A stretch of DNA of 64,000 nt from Cohnella panacarvi Gsoil 349 (GCF_000515335.1 NZ_KI911563.1:1151598-1215597); one strand, 5' to 3'. Positions 49,373 to 59,382 are shown, counted from the stretch's first letter. Made by a program: numbers and translations. Notes: generated from the letters alone by a model not told the origin.

Positions 49373-50467
49373 TTACCGATGATCGGCACCCACGGCTTGG
49401 GATATTCGCGAGAAACCGTCCTGCTTCAGACGCTTTAACAGGCCTTGCTGAATCGACTTCAGAACGCCTGGCCCTCTATAGATGAGCGCCGTATACACTT
49501 CTACAAGGCTCGCGCCCGCCCGGATTTTATCGTAAGCGTCGTCCGCCGTGAAGATGCCGCCCGATCCGATAATCGGCAGCTTGCCTTTCGTTAATGCGTA
49601 AATCGTCCGGATCACTTCGGTTGAACGCTCGGTCAGAGGACGCCCGCTCATGCCGCCCGTCTCGTCTTTGTTCGCATGCGTAAGCCCGTCGCGGCCGATC
49701 GTCGTATTCGTGGCGATAATGCCCGACATGCCGCTCAACTGAATCGCCTCGGCCATGTAAGCAAGCTGTTCGTCCGTATTGTCCGGAGCGATCTTGACCA
49801 GGATCGGTTTTGGCAGACCGCCGTGACGCTCCGCTTGCTTCTCCATCTCGTCCTTAACCGCATCGAGCAACATGCGAAGCTCGTCGCCATGCTGAAGCGC
49901 GCGAAGGTCCGGCGTGTTCGGCGAGCTGATGTTCACGACGAAAAAATCGCCATGAAGATACAACTTCCGCACGCACTCGCGATAATCGTCCGCCGCGTTC
50001 TCGTTAGGCGTAACTTTATTTTTCCCGATGTTGACCGCGAGCGGAATGCGGCGTTTCGGCAGCTTCGCCAGCCGTTCCGCCATCGCGTCGGCTCCTTCGT
50101 TGTTGAAGCCCATCCGGTTGATCAGCGCTTCGTCCGGCGGCAGGCGGAACAGCCGCGGCAGCTCGTTGCCGGCTTGCGCCTTCGGCGTTACCGTCCCGAC
50201 CTCCATGAACGACAAGCCGACACGCGAGAACCCGGTTACCGCCTTCGCGTTTTTGTCCAATCCGGCAGCAAGGCCGACGGGATGAGCGAAATGCAGCCCG
50301 AACAAATCGACGGAGAGCTCCGGCTTAACGCTCGTCCCCCAGATCGCGGAGAGCAGCGCGGGTACGCCCGGCACTTTGGCCGCGGTCCCCATACCGTCGA
50401 TAATCAGATGATGCGCGGCTTCGGGGTCCATGCGGAATAAGAACGATTTGGCCATTTTGTACAACAA
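49373..50467 (-). CDS. pyrD: Quinone-dependent dihydroorotate dehydrogenase (class 2)
   Basis: The fourth enzyme of pyrimidine synthesis, oxidising dihydroorotate to orotate at the membrane with quinone as acceptor. The N-terminal MLYKMAKSFLFRMDPEAAHHL is the class 2 membrane-association helix. The flavin and active site show GLAAGLDKNAKAV, INRMGFNNEG, NISSPNTPDLR (catalytic Ser) and IGSGGIFT. I favour TTG 50467, twelve bases after AAGGG, because it reproduces the usual class 2 start; an ATG at 50524 would add 19 residues. In Gram-positives class 1 enzymes with PyrK are more common, and no pyr genes are adjacent. Confidence 0.9.
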   Translation of the reverse strand: MLYKMAKSFLFRMDPEAAHHLIIDGMGTAAKVPGVPALLSAIWGTSVKPELSVDLFGLHFAHPVGLAAGLDKNAKAVTGFSRVGLSFMEVGTVTPKAQAGNELPRLFRLPPDEALINRMGFNNEGADAMAERLAKLPKRRIPLAVNIGKNKVTPNENAADDYRECVRKLYLHGDFFVVNISSPNTPDLRALQHGDELRMLLDAVKDEMEKQAERHGGLPKPILVKIAPDNTDEQLAYMAEAIQLSGMSGIIATNTTIGRDGLTHANKDETGGMSGRPLTERSTEVIRTIYALTKGKLPIIGSGGIFTADDAYDKIRAGASLVEVYTALIYRGPGVLKSIQQGLLKRLKQDGFSRISQAVGADHR

Positions 50468-50725
50468 CGAATTCAACGTCCCTTCAATCATCAATGATAA
50501 GTAGCGCGTAATATGAACATCCATTGGGATATAAGAACAAAACCTTCGGCTACCAGTTTAGCCTTTTCCCAGGAAAAAGAAAAGGGCGTTACGCCCATTC
50601 GCCCGAACTCGGTTATCCGTCTTTGATAATTGCGAGGATTACGCGGGCTTGTCTGGCAATTTACGCCGAAAACGATTACAATGAGGGCATAGAAATTGAA
50701 TCACTCGAGGAGAGGTTGATGAACG

Positions 50726-50869
50726 ATGAGCGCAACCAAGAAGAGAGCCCCCGTGAATCCACGTGCCAAGCAAAAAGAGACCGTGAACAAGAAGGCTCTT
50801 ATTTGGATAGGCGTATGCTTCGCGGTTATCGTAGCGGTAATGGCCGTTCTGTTGATCGTGAATCCGTAA
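50726..50869 (+). CDS. Small single-span membrane protein
   Basis: A 47-residue protein starting MSATKKRAPVNPRAKQKETV and ending in one membrane helix ALIWIGVCFAVIVAVMAVLL then IVNP. The cytoplasmic head is strongly basic. AGAGG precedes the ATG 50726. A different frame through the same stretch is also open but has no good start or composition. It converges on the L,D-transpeptidase gene, with stops two bases apart. Similar lysine-rich single-span mini-proteins are common in Bacillota; function is unknown. The 250 bases upstream, back to pyrD, hold nothing else I can support. Confidence 0.65.
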   Translation: MSATKKRAPVNPRAKQKETVNKKALIWIGVCFAVIVAVMAVLLIVNP

Positions 50870-50871
50870 TC

Positions 50872-52347
50872 TCAATCTAGCCAGACATAGATTTTATGGG
50901 GGTTTGTCTCGTCCTTCGCGTTGCTGAGCTTGAACCGCTCGGCCGGCGCGCGAAGTTCGTTAGGCAAGCCCCCTTGCGTTATCGTAACAGGCGTTCCGAT
51001 CGGCACGAGATCGAACAGCTCCTCGATATCTTCCTTCTTCATCCTCACGCAGCCCAGCGATTCGTCTTTCCCTATACTGCCCGGTTTGTCCGTTCCATGA
51101 ATGCCGTAATCGCCGTCCGATAACGTCATGCCGCGGCTGCCGAATGTGCCTTGATCGGTTCCGTTCGGGTTCCGAACCTTCTCCGTAATGACGAAGCTGC
51201 CTTCCGGCGTTCGAATTCCGCCAAGACCGACTTCGTAATTCCTCACAATGACGTCGCCGCTGACGATCGCGAGCCGGTGGCTCGTCTTGTCAACGATAAC
51301 GGCTAGCGGTTGTTGCGTGATCGGCTCGATTGCTCCCGCAGGCGTTCCCATTCCGGCCAGCGGTCCGGTTACCGTCGGCCAGCCGACGGACGTCGGCAAT
51401 TTGCCGTCCTTCGGATTCGTCAGCTCGCCTACCACTTCTTCGAACCAAGGCGTCATCTCCTCGCTCCAGCCCGCGATCGTGTTGTTCGGGTAATCGCCAT
51501 TCAGCGCTTCCGGATTAGCCGGCCACGTTCCCGTCCGCTCCTTGTAACGCACGATCGCTGACCGCATCGCGAGCTTGCTCTCTTGAAGCGGCTTCCACTC
51601 CTGGATTCTCTTCTGCGCGGAACTCGGATCTTGCGGTTTGCAATTGCACCATTTGGCATCATGCCAATTGACGCCGGCGGAACCGAGCTTGTCGTCGACG
51701 GCGACGGTCGCCAGCGGTTTGCCGCTCTTCACCCAATCGTTCCACTTGCCAAGCGACGCTGCCTGAACAAGCATTCTAGCGTCGTTATTCCTAGATGGCA
51801 GCAGCAATGCGCCGAGTGCCGTCTGGCCGTCCTTAAGCGGATCACTCGCCGCCGAAACGGCGCCTAATGGCGCGTCTACCAGGGCGATGATCGGCGATGG
51901 AAAAGGCGGATCTTTCAGAACCGCCTCCACGGAAGGCGAAGGGGTACCGATCGTATCCGCCGGTTGCTCCTGATTCGCCGCTTCCGATTGTTTATGTTCC
52001 CGCGCAATCGCATAAACTCCAAGTCCGATCGCGCCGATGAGCACGGTGAATACGGCCGTCCATATCCAGAACGCCTTGCGCTGTGTATTCGAATCGTTCT
52101 TCGGTTCTGGAAGCGACGGCGCGGGTTTTCCCTCGAACGCCGTATAAATATCTCCAGCTTGCCCGAAGCAATAGGTCGCCTTTGCGATATCGCCTTTGCC
52201 CTCGTATTGCTTGCCAAGCAAATACCAAGCCATGCGGCTGTCCTCGTGCTTCAATAAATACTCCTTCAGCGGAAAAGCATCATCCACGTCGGGCACGTTA
52301 TCGTAGAAATGCTGGATTTGCTGTTCGATTCGTTTTTCTTTGTTCAC
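50872..52347 (-). CDS. L,D-transpeptidase with cytoplasmic N-terminal domain
   Basis: About 491 residues. The N-terminal 85 residues (WYLLGKQYEGKGDIAKATYCF, TPR-like) lie in the cytoplasm. A single membrane span (FWIWTAVFTVLIGAIGLGVYAI) follows, then an extracellular linker, a roughly 180-residue domain of unknown role and the C-terminal YkuD domain with HGTDKPGSIGKDESLGCVRM, where the Cys forms the acyl-enzyme. It makes 3-3 or similar cross-links in peptidoglycan or attaches proteins. The start is uncertain: GTG 52347 is favoured (AAGGAG 13 bases upstream), but GTG 52359 or ATG 52401 are possible. Confidence 0.85.
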   Translation of the reverse strand: MNKEKRIEQQIQHFYDNVPDVDDAFPLKEYLLKHEDSRMAWYLLGKQYEGKGDIAKATYCFGQAGDIYTAFEGKPAPSLPEPKNDSNTQRKAFWIWTAVFTVLIGAIGLGVYAIAREHKQSEAANQEQPADTIGTPSPSVEAVLKDPPFPSPIIALVDAPLGAVSAASDPLKDGQTALGALLLPSRNNDARMLVQAASLGKWNDWVKSGKPLATVAVDDKLGSAGVNWHDAKWCNCKPQDPSSAQKRIQEWKPLQESKLAMRSAIVRYKERTGTWPANPEALNGDYPNNTIAGWSEEMTPWFEEVVGELTNPKDGKLPTSVGWPTVTGPLAGMGTPAGAIEPITQQPLAVIVDKTSHRLAIVSGDVIVRNYEVGLGGIRTPEGSFVITEKVRNPNGTDQGTFGSRGMTLSDGDYGIHGTDKPGSIGKDESLGCVRMKKEDIEELFDLVPIGTPVTITQGGLPNELRAPAERFKLSNAKDETNPHKIYVWLD

Positions 52348-52421
52348 CGTTACTTGCACGCTCCTTGCGATGCACAACTCTATATAGGTTTTATCGGTCA
52401 TATCGGCAATAGAATGAAGAA

Positions 52422-52459
52422 AGCCCCGTCCTAATCGGCTAACCGATTAGGACGGGGCT
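52422..52459 (-). terminator. Strong terminator of the NHL-repeat gene
   Basis: A 17-bp perfect GC-rich stem (52422-52438 with 52443-52459) and CTAA loop is followed on the minus strand by TTTCTTC, 13 bases past the stop. Confidence 0.85.
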
Positions 52460-52471
52460 GGCTTGGGGCGA

Positions 52472-54058
52472 TTAATTGAATTGCTTGTCGCGAATGACGA
52501 CGATTTGAAGCTTGTCGTCCCATTGAATGTCGTACCCGCTCTCTTCCGCGAAGAAACGAACCGGAATGAACAGACGGTCATTTGTCTGCACGGTAGCCGA
52601 GTTAAGAGTTACCTGCGTCGCGACGCCGTCCACGGTTTTCGTGACTGTCTTCATATTCTTCTTGATCGTATATACGGTGTTGCCTTTCGTTAACGTACCG
52701 GTTTGCGCTTTGTCGTCATAATCAACCGCATAGCCAAGCGCCGTTCCTACGCTGCGAATCGGGAGCAAGACCGCGCCTGGAGACATGATCGCCGGCACAT
52801 CGGTTGTCAGAAGTTCGCCGTTAAGCAACACTTTGATCGACTTGTCGGTCGGCAAGGATGCCGGGGCCGCGTACTTCTGAAGGACGCGGATTTTGTTGCT
52901 ATTCTGGTCGATAACGACGAGGCGGCCATCCGTCAGGATCGTAACGTCTGTCGGATTGTCGAATTGAGCATTCGCGGATACGCCATCCGAAGTTCCGACC
53001 TCCGTCGCAATACCGGCCAATGTGCCGACTTGTCCATTTTTCAATGTACGAATCGCATGGTTCAACTTATCCGCGATAATCAACGTGCCGTCCGGGGCGA
53101 TAGTCAAGCCTTCCGGCGCGTTGAAGCGAGCTTTCAACGCTTCACCGTCTATATAGTCGCCTTCAACGTACTGAAGCTGCTTGTCCAGGTCGCCGCCGCC
53201 CGCAACCGTGCTTACGGTGCCTGCCGCGAAATCGATATAGCGAATCCGTTGATTACCGCGATCGCTTACGTACAGATTGCCTTTCGAATCAAGCGCGAGA
53301 CCGGTAGGTTCATTGAATTGAGCGGACGCGATCGGACCGTCCTTGAAGCTGCCCGAGTACTCTACCGCACCCGGGAAATATTCGAACGGCCGGTTCGAAT
53401 CCGCCGTCAATGTCGTAACTTTACCGTCCGAAGCGACTTTACGGATCGCATGGTTCAACGTATCCGCTACGTACACCGTCCCGTCTTTGGCTACCGCAAC
53501 GTCGGACGGATGATCGAAGCTTGCCGCCGCGCCGATTCCGTCATCCGAACCGAGTTTCCCGCTTCCCGCCAGTGTCGATACTTTGCCGTCTTTCGTAATG
53601 ACGCGAATCGCGTTATTCTCGGAGTCCGCTACATAGATAGAGCCTTTCGAATCGATCGCCAACCCGGCCGGGTGCTCGAACGCGGATTTCAGCAGTACGT
53701 CATCGTTGAAACCGCCGATCGGATTGTTGGCTTCGTCTTGGCCGAGGTCAAGACCGGCGTAAGTATCCGTTCTGGCAGCCGTTACGACCCGAATCAGATG
53801 GTTCTCATAGTCGGATACGAGAAGTCTGCCGTCCGGCAACGCCACCGCCGAGTAGGGCTGGAAAAACGTAGCGTCCTTGTTCGCGCCGTTCGCATGACCG
53901 AGTTCCGATTTGCCCGCGATCGTACGCACTTCATACAGCTTGGGCGACGTCGACCAACCGTAATCCGCGGAAGCGGCGGAGGCGATGCTTGGAACCGCGA
54001 GCACCAACGTTAATCCTAGCCCCGCGACGAAACTTTTCTTCAACCGGAATTTATACAT
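52472..54058 (-). CDS. Secreted NHL-repeat protein with copper amine oxidase-N-like domain
   Basis: A 528-residue exported protein. The signal peptide is MYKFRLKKSFVAGLGLTLVLAVPSIASA in part (cleavage after ASA). Six or so NHL beta-propeller repeats follow (FQPYSAVALPDGRLLVSDYENHLIRVV; FEHPAGLAIDSKGSIYVADSENNAIRVI; later FNAPEGLTIAPDGTLIIADKLNHAIRTL, in their key Asp-Gly..Tyr-Val-Ala-Asp.. spacing). The last 110 residues (INVLLNGELLTTDVPAIMSPGAVLLPIRSVGTALG-like core and FIPVRFFAEESGYDIQWDD) match the domain often called copper amine oxidase N-terminal, a common surface module in Paenibacillus. A role in protein-protein or wall binding is likely. It follows the FecR-domain gene by 33 bases. 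Confidence 0.88.
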   Translation of the reverse strand: MYKFRLKKSFVAGLGLTLVLAVPSIASAASADYGWSTSPKLYEVRTIAGKSELGHANGANKDATFFQPYSAVALPDGRLLVSDYENHLIRVVTAARTDTYAGLDLGQDEANNPIGGFNDDVLLKSAFEHPAGLAIDSKGSIYVADSENNAIRVITKDGKVSTLAGSGKLGSDDGIGAAASFDHPSDVAVAKDGTVYVADTLNHAIRKVASDGKVTTLTADSNRPFEYFPGAVEYSGSFKDGPIASAQFNEPTGLALDSKGNLYVSDRGNQRIRYIDFAAGTVSTVAGGGDLDKQLQYVEGDYIDGEALKARFNAPEGLTIAPDGTLIIADKLNHAIRTLKNGQVGTLAGIATEVGTSDGVSANAQFDNPTDVTILTDGRLVVIDQNSNKIRVLQKYAAPASLPTDKSIKVLLNGELLTTDVPAIMSPGAVLLPIRSVGTALGYAVDYDDKAQTGTLTKGNTVYTIKKNMKTVTKTVDGVATQVTLNSATVQTNDRLFIPVRFFAEESGYDIQWDDKLQIVVIRDKQFN

Positions 54059-54091
54059 GTTTGCTAGCCCCTTTGAAAGATATCTTAATGA

Positions 54092-56977
54092 TTAACGATA
54101 GTATTGTTGGTCGATTACAGTGGTTACCTTATAATTGGTTATCGTATCTCTAACAACAACGTAATATTGGCCATACAGAGATTCGTCTAAGAAATAAGAT
54201 CCGTCCGATATAGGGGGTACCGCATTGCCAAACCTGTCGAATACGCCGACGATTTCTTTGTCCATCCCGACAGATGCAGAATTTATCGTTACATCTTCAT
54301 CAGTAATGACATATAGATCGCCTTCGTATGTTAATCCGTCCACTTTGAACTCGTCAAAGTCTATATTAAATCCGTTATAAATAATGAACTTATATGGCGA
54401 ATAGGTATGATCCGGCTCCTCAATACTGGTTACATTAACATTCAACAGGTATTCGCCGGGAGCATCCATGTATGTCGCCATAACCACACTGACATCTTCG
54501 GTATCGATAAGCTGGATTTGTCCGTCAGCGCTTGAGCCGCTTATCGCTAATTCACCGAATGTAACAAACTCGATCTCAGGCTCATGCGCAAGAGCATGGA
54601 TAACCCATGTTCGATCGCCTACGTACCAATCTTGCAATCCGCTATCCATACCAAGCGCATAGTCAAATAACTTGAGAGGATCGTTTCTATGAATGTTCAG
54701 GACGTAGCGATGCTCGTTTATATCGCCACCATATCCGACATACAAGATGAATCGGTTATCCCCTTGCTGCAATCGATCGCATTCGTCCGACTCACCGCAT
54801 ACACTCGACCAATCCCCAGGGACATACGTCCATTCCCGTTCATCCCATATTCCTCCAAGAGGGAAGTAGCCCTCTTCTGTTTCTCCATTGAAATCCATGT
54901 CGAGTCGCTTTGTAGAGAAAGAAACTTCGGTATATTGCTCCCCGTTCTGATTGCCGAAACGTACATACGGACCTTCGCTGTGATCCTCTCGGAATTCGAA
55001 GTTGTCGTAGAAGAACTGTTCCCAGTCCGGCTCGGCGACATGATTGAGCAGATCGAAATAAAGACTCGTATTCCCCATGGATAGTACAAAGCTATAAACT
55101 TCACCTTCAACCAGATTTCGAGCGGTTAACCCTGCTATCTCTATCTCCTCGTTATTCTCGCTATAGTAATGAAGCATTGCTCCTTCAACCGCCGAACCAT
55201 TGTAGGTCGGGTTGAACGCGATCTCGCTCACCGCGGCGGCTGTCGCCTTCGCTCTAAAATGACCATTCCCCAGAGGCTCCCAGGTCAAGCTTCCGCCGTC
55301 GGTCGTCGTCGTGAAATTGTAGCCTTCCGGCAAGGAAGGTTTGATCACATAAAGCGTGAATCGTTTCGTGTTCGCGGAAGTCGCAATCTGACCGTGCGGT
55401 TTCACTTCGATCGCAATTTCATTGCGGGCGCGGGTTAAATCATACTCGGTATAGTATTCATCGTAGGAGTAAGGTTTGCCGTTAACCGAAATTTTCACGT
55501 CATAATCGGCGAACGCAGCCGCTTTCTCAAGCGATAGCTCAACGTAATTGATCGATGATGGGAGCTCGTACTCGTACGAGCTTCCTACGCTTCCTAACGG
55601 AACATCGAAATCAACATTAGTTGGAGGTAATGAGCTGTACCCTTCCGATTCCGGATAAATCTTATAGGTGACTCTCAAGGATTGCAGCGGATTCGTATAG
55701 GGCTCGCTGCTAGGCGACCCGCTCGGAGATCCACCACCGCCGCCGCCCGTATTGACCTCGCTTGGCGCAGGAGTTTGACCTTGCGATAGATTTTGCTTAT
55801 TCTCCTGCAGGCGTTTCTTGCCGGCCTCGTCCAACTGCGACTCGTATTTACTGTACGCTTGTTCTTGCTTCTTCTTAATCGCTTCCTCGGCTGCTTTCTT
55901 CTGCTCTTCCTGCTTCTGCTTAATCTTCTCCATCAGTTCTTTGTTGCGCGCTTCAGCCTCTTCTTGCAATTTTTTCTCTGCCGCTTCCTTCGCTTGCCTC
56001 TGGACTTCGCGTTGAATCTCTTGCTTCCGTCTCTCCTCGACGGTGAGCTGCAATTCCTTAATGCTTAGATCGATCTTCTTTCCTAAGGATCTAAGCAATT
56101 CTTCCTGAATACGATCGATCGCCGCCTGTTGGATGAGCTGCGCCGCAATGGCTTGATTGACGATTACGGACACCAGATTATCGATATTATTCTGCATCCG
56201 CTCTAAATCCGACTGCTGAACGGCCAAATCTTGAACGTACTGGGACATCAATCTGTCATTCTCTTGCTGGATTTCACTGCTTGCCCGGAGCATCGCTTCG
56301 ATCAATGCGGATCCTGCCCGGTTGACCAAATCCGCTGGATCGACCGGCGCAGCCAAGTTATTATTCGGCAGCCCCGTTCCGCCAGTCAACGTGAGTATCG
56401 ACTGACTCGGATAAATCAACTGCGGAGTCGGCGGAACAGCCCCGCCAGGTACCGGGGGAGTCATCGATACGATCCCGCCGGCAACGCTAAGCCGCGTGCT
56501 TCCCGTCAGCGGGTCGACGACCGTCATGAAATGCGTTCCCCGCACGCCCATGACCGCGGTCGGAGTCTCGAGCATGAATTGATCGTCCTTGCTTGCGATC
56601 GACTTGACGTCGACCCATGCGGAGCCGCTCCACATGCTGACTTTCGTCGTCGTACCTTTTTTATTGGACAGCTTCGAGAACGTTAGCTTCGTATTGTCGC
56701 CGACCGTCATTTTATCGTCTTCGGACGTCCCGTTGGCGAATTGAAGCACGGCGGAGCCGCCGCTGCCTACGGATAGGACATCACCCTCGTTGAGGCTCAT
56801 CTTGGCGAACGCCGTGAACTCCTTGGAGCCGCCTGCTTTCTTCACCTTAGCGGTGCCCTTCAATTCTTTAATGACGGCCACCCGCGTCGAGGCGGCGGAA
56901 GTCTCGTTCGCCCACGCGCCGAGAAGCGGAACGACGACGAGCAGTAAAGCGAGCAGTCTGATTAAATGTTGTCGCAT
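54092..56977 (-). CDS. Secreted FecR-domain protein with coiled coil and beta-sandwich repeats
   Basis: A 961-residue exported protein. A signal peptide (LIRLLALLLVVVPLLGAWANETSAAS) precedes a FecR-like domain with LNEGDVLSVGSGGSAVLQF and the hallmark TPTAVMGVRGTHF. A long charged coiled coil follows (about residues 240-400, rich in Glu, Lys and Gln), then a Gly/Ser/Pro spacer. The second half is made of beta-sandwich segments, one resembling the cadherin-like domain (VELSLEKAAAFADYDVKISVNGK). The FecR fold outside iron transport is often a surface sensory domain. The start is ATG 56977 with AGAGGAG eight bases before it. The CHASE2 cyclase gene ends 14 bases upstream, indicating one operon. 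Confidence 0.85.
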   Translation of the reverse strand: MRQHLIRLLALLLVVVPLLGAWANETSAASTRVAVIKELKGTAKVKKAGGSKEFTAFAKMSLNEGDVLSVGSGGSAVLQFANGTSEDDKMTVGDNTKLTFSKLSNKKGTTTKVSMWSGSAWVDVKSIASKDDQFMLETPTAVMGVRGTHFMTVVDPLTGSTRLSVAGGIVSMTPPVPGGAVPPTPQLIYPSQSILTLTGGTGLPNNNLAAPVDPADLVNRAGSALIEAMLRASSEIQQENDRLMSQYVQDLAVQQSDLERMQNNIDNLVSVIVNQAIAAQLIQQAAIDRIQEELLRSLGKKIDLSIKELQLTVEERRKQEIQREVQRQAKEAAEKKLQEEAEARNKELMEKIKQKQEEQKKAAEEAIKKKQEQAYSKYESQLDEAGKKRLQENKQNLSQGQTPAPSEVNTGGGGGGSPSGSPSSEPYTNPLQSLRVTYKIYPESEGYSSLPPTNVDFDVPLGSVGSSYEYELPSSINYVELSLEKAAAFADYDVKISVNGKPYSYDEYYTEYDLTRARNEIAIEVKPHGQIATSANTKRFTLYVIKPSLPEGYNFTTTTDGGSLTWEPLGNGHFRAKATAAAVSEIAFNPTYNGSAVEGAMLHYYSENNEEIEIAGLTARNLVEGEVYSFVLSMGNTSLYFDLLNHVAEPDWEQFFYDNFEFREDHSEGPYVRFGNQNGEQYTEVSFSTKRLDMDFNGETEEGYFPLGGIWDEREWTYVPGDWSSVCGESDECDRLQQGDNRFILYVGYGGDINEHRYVLNIHRNDPLKLFDYALGMDSGLQDWYVGDRTWVIHALAHEPEIEFVTFGELAISGSSADGQIQLIDTEDVSVVMATYMDAPGEYLLNVNVTSIEEPDHTYSPYKFIIYNGFNIDFDEFKVDGLTYEGDLYVITDEDVTINSASVGMDKEIVGVFDRFGNAVPPISDGSYFLDESLYGQYYVVVRDTITNYKVTTVIDQQYYR

Positions 56978-56991
56978 GAATAAGTCTCCTC

Positions 56992-58827
56992 TCATTTTTC
57001 GATAATGCCAAGAACTTCGTATACTTTGATCGGATGGGATTTGCCTTTGAACATGCGGTCCTCGCCCTCGTCGAAGAGGAAGTGCGCCTTGGTCTTCTCG
57101 TACACTTGCTCCGAGACGTGGACTTGTCCCTTCTTCGTCTGCGATTCGATCCGCGCCGCGATGTTGACGTTGTCGCCGATCGCCGTATAATCCACCCGCA
57201 GGTATGAACCGATGTTGCCGACAACGACGTTACCGGTATGGATTCCGATTCCGACGTTAACTTCGCAGCCGTATCTCTCCATAATCTCGTCGCGGATTTT
57301 CTTCATGCCCTGCTGAATCTCGTAAGCCGTCTTGACGGCCATCCGCTCATGCTCCGCGACGTTCAGCGGGGCGTTGAACAAGATCATCGCGGCGTCGCCG
57401 ATAAATTTGTCGATCGTGCCTTCGTTCCTAAGCGTCGTCTCCGTGATCATGTTGAACATCGTATTGAGCGTATCTACGAGCTCCGGCGGAGTCAGCTTCT
57501 CCGACAACGGCGTAAAGCCGCGGATATCGAGGAATAAAATCGTAATATGCTTCAAGTCGCCGCCGAGCTCGATATCGATGTCTTTATCTACGATCTGCTT
57601 AACGAGATCCGGAGAGATATACCGTCCGAATTGGCGCGTGACGAAACTTTTCTGCACGCTATCCAGATAGGATTTCAGAGATACGTTCGCCAAGTAAGCC
57701 AAGATCATCGCCAACATGGCGTTCACGATATTAAAGTGAAGCTTAGACGCGTCATAGACGGCATATTGACCATAGAGGACGCCCAACGCCACGACGATAA
57801 AGATGAGGAACGAGTACACGTTCTTCAGCTTCCACGGCAACCAGATGAACAATGCGAACAAGATCAGCGCGAGCAACAGCTCGGCCCAGTCCGGCGCGTA
57901 CGACACGTTCGTGCCGTTCAACAACTGGTTAGCGATATTGGCATGCGTATAGACGAGTTTAATGTTCTTCTCGATCGGCGTAGCCCCGGTATCCTGTCCG
58001 CCGTCGCTCGATAGACCGACCGCCGTAAACCCGATGAACACGATCGAATCCTTGAACATGTCCGGAGGTATCGCGCCTTCCATGACATCGATGAAAGGGA
58101 TCGACATGAGGTCGTCCGTCTCCAGCTGATAATCGATCGTGATCGTATTCTTCGCGACGGGATCGTCGCTCTTCTTCGGGTCGGTCATATCGTCGTACTT
58201 GCTTAGATCGACCCCGGCCATCTCGACCGCTTTATAAGCAAGCGACGGGATGACCTCGCCGTCCGGGCCGCGCATTTTCAACCACGTCTGGCGTATGACG
58301 TTGTCCGGGCTGACGACGCGGTTGATGTGCGCCTGCTGCACGAGTTCGGCGAACAGCTCGTAAGGCTTGAGCACGGACCCCGCTTGAATCAGCTCGTCGC
58401 GTTTGGCGATGGACGAGTTGCTTAATACGTCATTGTTCGTCATATTGCCTACTACCGGCATAATAACGTTCGGATAAGCGGCCAACGCTTCGGCGAACGC
58501 CATGTCGCTGTCCGGATTGATGCTCGGCTCGCTGAAAATCACATCGAACGCAATCGCTTTCGGAAGGTTGCCTTCCTGATTCATGTTGGCCAGCAGTTGC
58601 GCGTATACGGCGCGATCCCATGGGAACTGGCCAAGCGCCGCGATCGAAGATTCGTCGATCGTCACGACGACGATCCGCGAGTCGGGCACGCCGGTTTTCG
58701 CCCGCTCCATGTTGAAATCCCCGAGCAAATTATCGATCTTGAGCAACGTGTGCGAGTGATATACGAAGTAAACCGCGATCAACAGAATCACGTTAAGTAC
58801 GATGGCAATGCGTTTAATCTTTTCCTT
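56992..58827 (-). CDS. CHASE2-domain adenylate/guanylate cyclase
   Basis: About 611 residues. A first span (RIAIVLNVILLIAVYFVY) is followed by an extracellular CHASE2 sensor of about 290 residues (IVVVTIDESSIAALGQFPWDRAVYAQLL is its characteristic start). Three membrane spans follow, then a class III cyclase domain with metal Asp in LFLDIRGFTPLSE, IDKFIGDAAMILFNAP and VGIGIHTGNVVVGNIGS. The product, cAMP or cGMP, cannot be decided. I place the start at GTG 58827, with GGCGGGA seven bases upstream; the longer frame to 58917 lacks a ribosome site. It begins a three-gene operon with the FecR and NHL genes, a layout in which the extracellular proteins may feed a signal to CHASE2. Confidence 0.88.
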   Translation of the reverse strand, partial: KEKIKRIAIVLNVILLIAVYFVYHSHTLLKIDNLLGDFNMERAKTGVPDSRIVVVTIDESSIAALGQFPWDRAVYAQLLANMNQEGNLPKAIAFDVIFSEPSINPDSDMAFAEALAAYPNVIMPVVGNMTNNDVLSNSSIAKRDELIQAGSVLKPYELFAELVQQAHINRVVSPDNVIRQTWLKMRGPDGEVIPSLAYKAVEMAGVDLSKYDDMTDPKKSDDPVAKNTITIDYQLETDDLMSIPFIDVMEGAIPPDMFKDSIVFIGFTAVGLSSDGGQDTGATPIEKNIKLVYTHANIANQLLNGTNVSYAPDWAELLLALILFALFIWLPWKLKNVYSFLIFIVVALGVLYGQYAVYDASKLHFNIVNAMLAMILAYLANVSLKSYLDSVQKSFVTRQFGRYISPDLVKQIVDKDIDIELGGDLKHITILFLDIRGFTPLSEKLTPPELVDTLNTMFNMITETTLRNEGTIDKFIGDAAMILFNAPLNVAEHERMAVKTAYEIQQGMKKIRDEIMERYGCEVNVGIGIHTGNVVVGNIGSYLRVDYTAIGDNVNIAARIESQTKKGQVHVSEQVYEKTKAHFLFDEGEDRMFKGKSHPIKVYEVLGIIEK

Positions 58828-58961
58828 CACAAGTAATCCCGCCCGATCTATGAAAATCGTTCCAGTATCCTTTTTATTATAGCTTAGGTAGGAAGATTTT
58901 TGTTGATTAATGTCCAAAAAATGACTAACATGACGAGCGTCATGAAAATGAAAAACAAAAA

Positions 58962-58999
58962 AAGCTCTTTCCTAGGACTTACCGCCTAAGAAAGAGCTT
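58962..58999 (-). terminator. Terminator of the ferredoxin gene
   Basis: A 15-bp stem with one wobble (58962-58976 with 58985-58999) followed on the minus strand by TTTTTTTG, 27 bases after the ferredoxin stop. Confidence 0.85.
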
Positions 59000-59025
59000 C
59001 GCTTAACGCGTCAGCGATGTTGATC

Positions 59026-59352
<327 letters not shown>

Positions 59353-59356
59353 TTAC

Positions 59357-59382
59357 AGAACGGTTCCATCGCTTTCCGTTCT
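59357..59382 (-). terminator. Possible terminator overlapping the dinB stop
   Basis: AGAACGG (59357-59363) pairs with CCGTTCT (59376-59382), and the minus strand continues with a loose T-rich stretch. The stem is short, so this is tentative. Confidence 0.4.

Noticed and set aside
50524..50880. 118-codon plus-strand frame overlapping the small membrane protein
   Set aside because: It has no ribosome site at its start and a polar, low-complexity product; the 47-codon frame has a ribosome site and a clear membrane helix.
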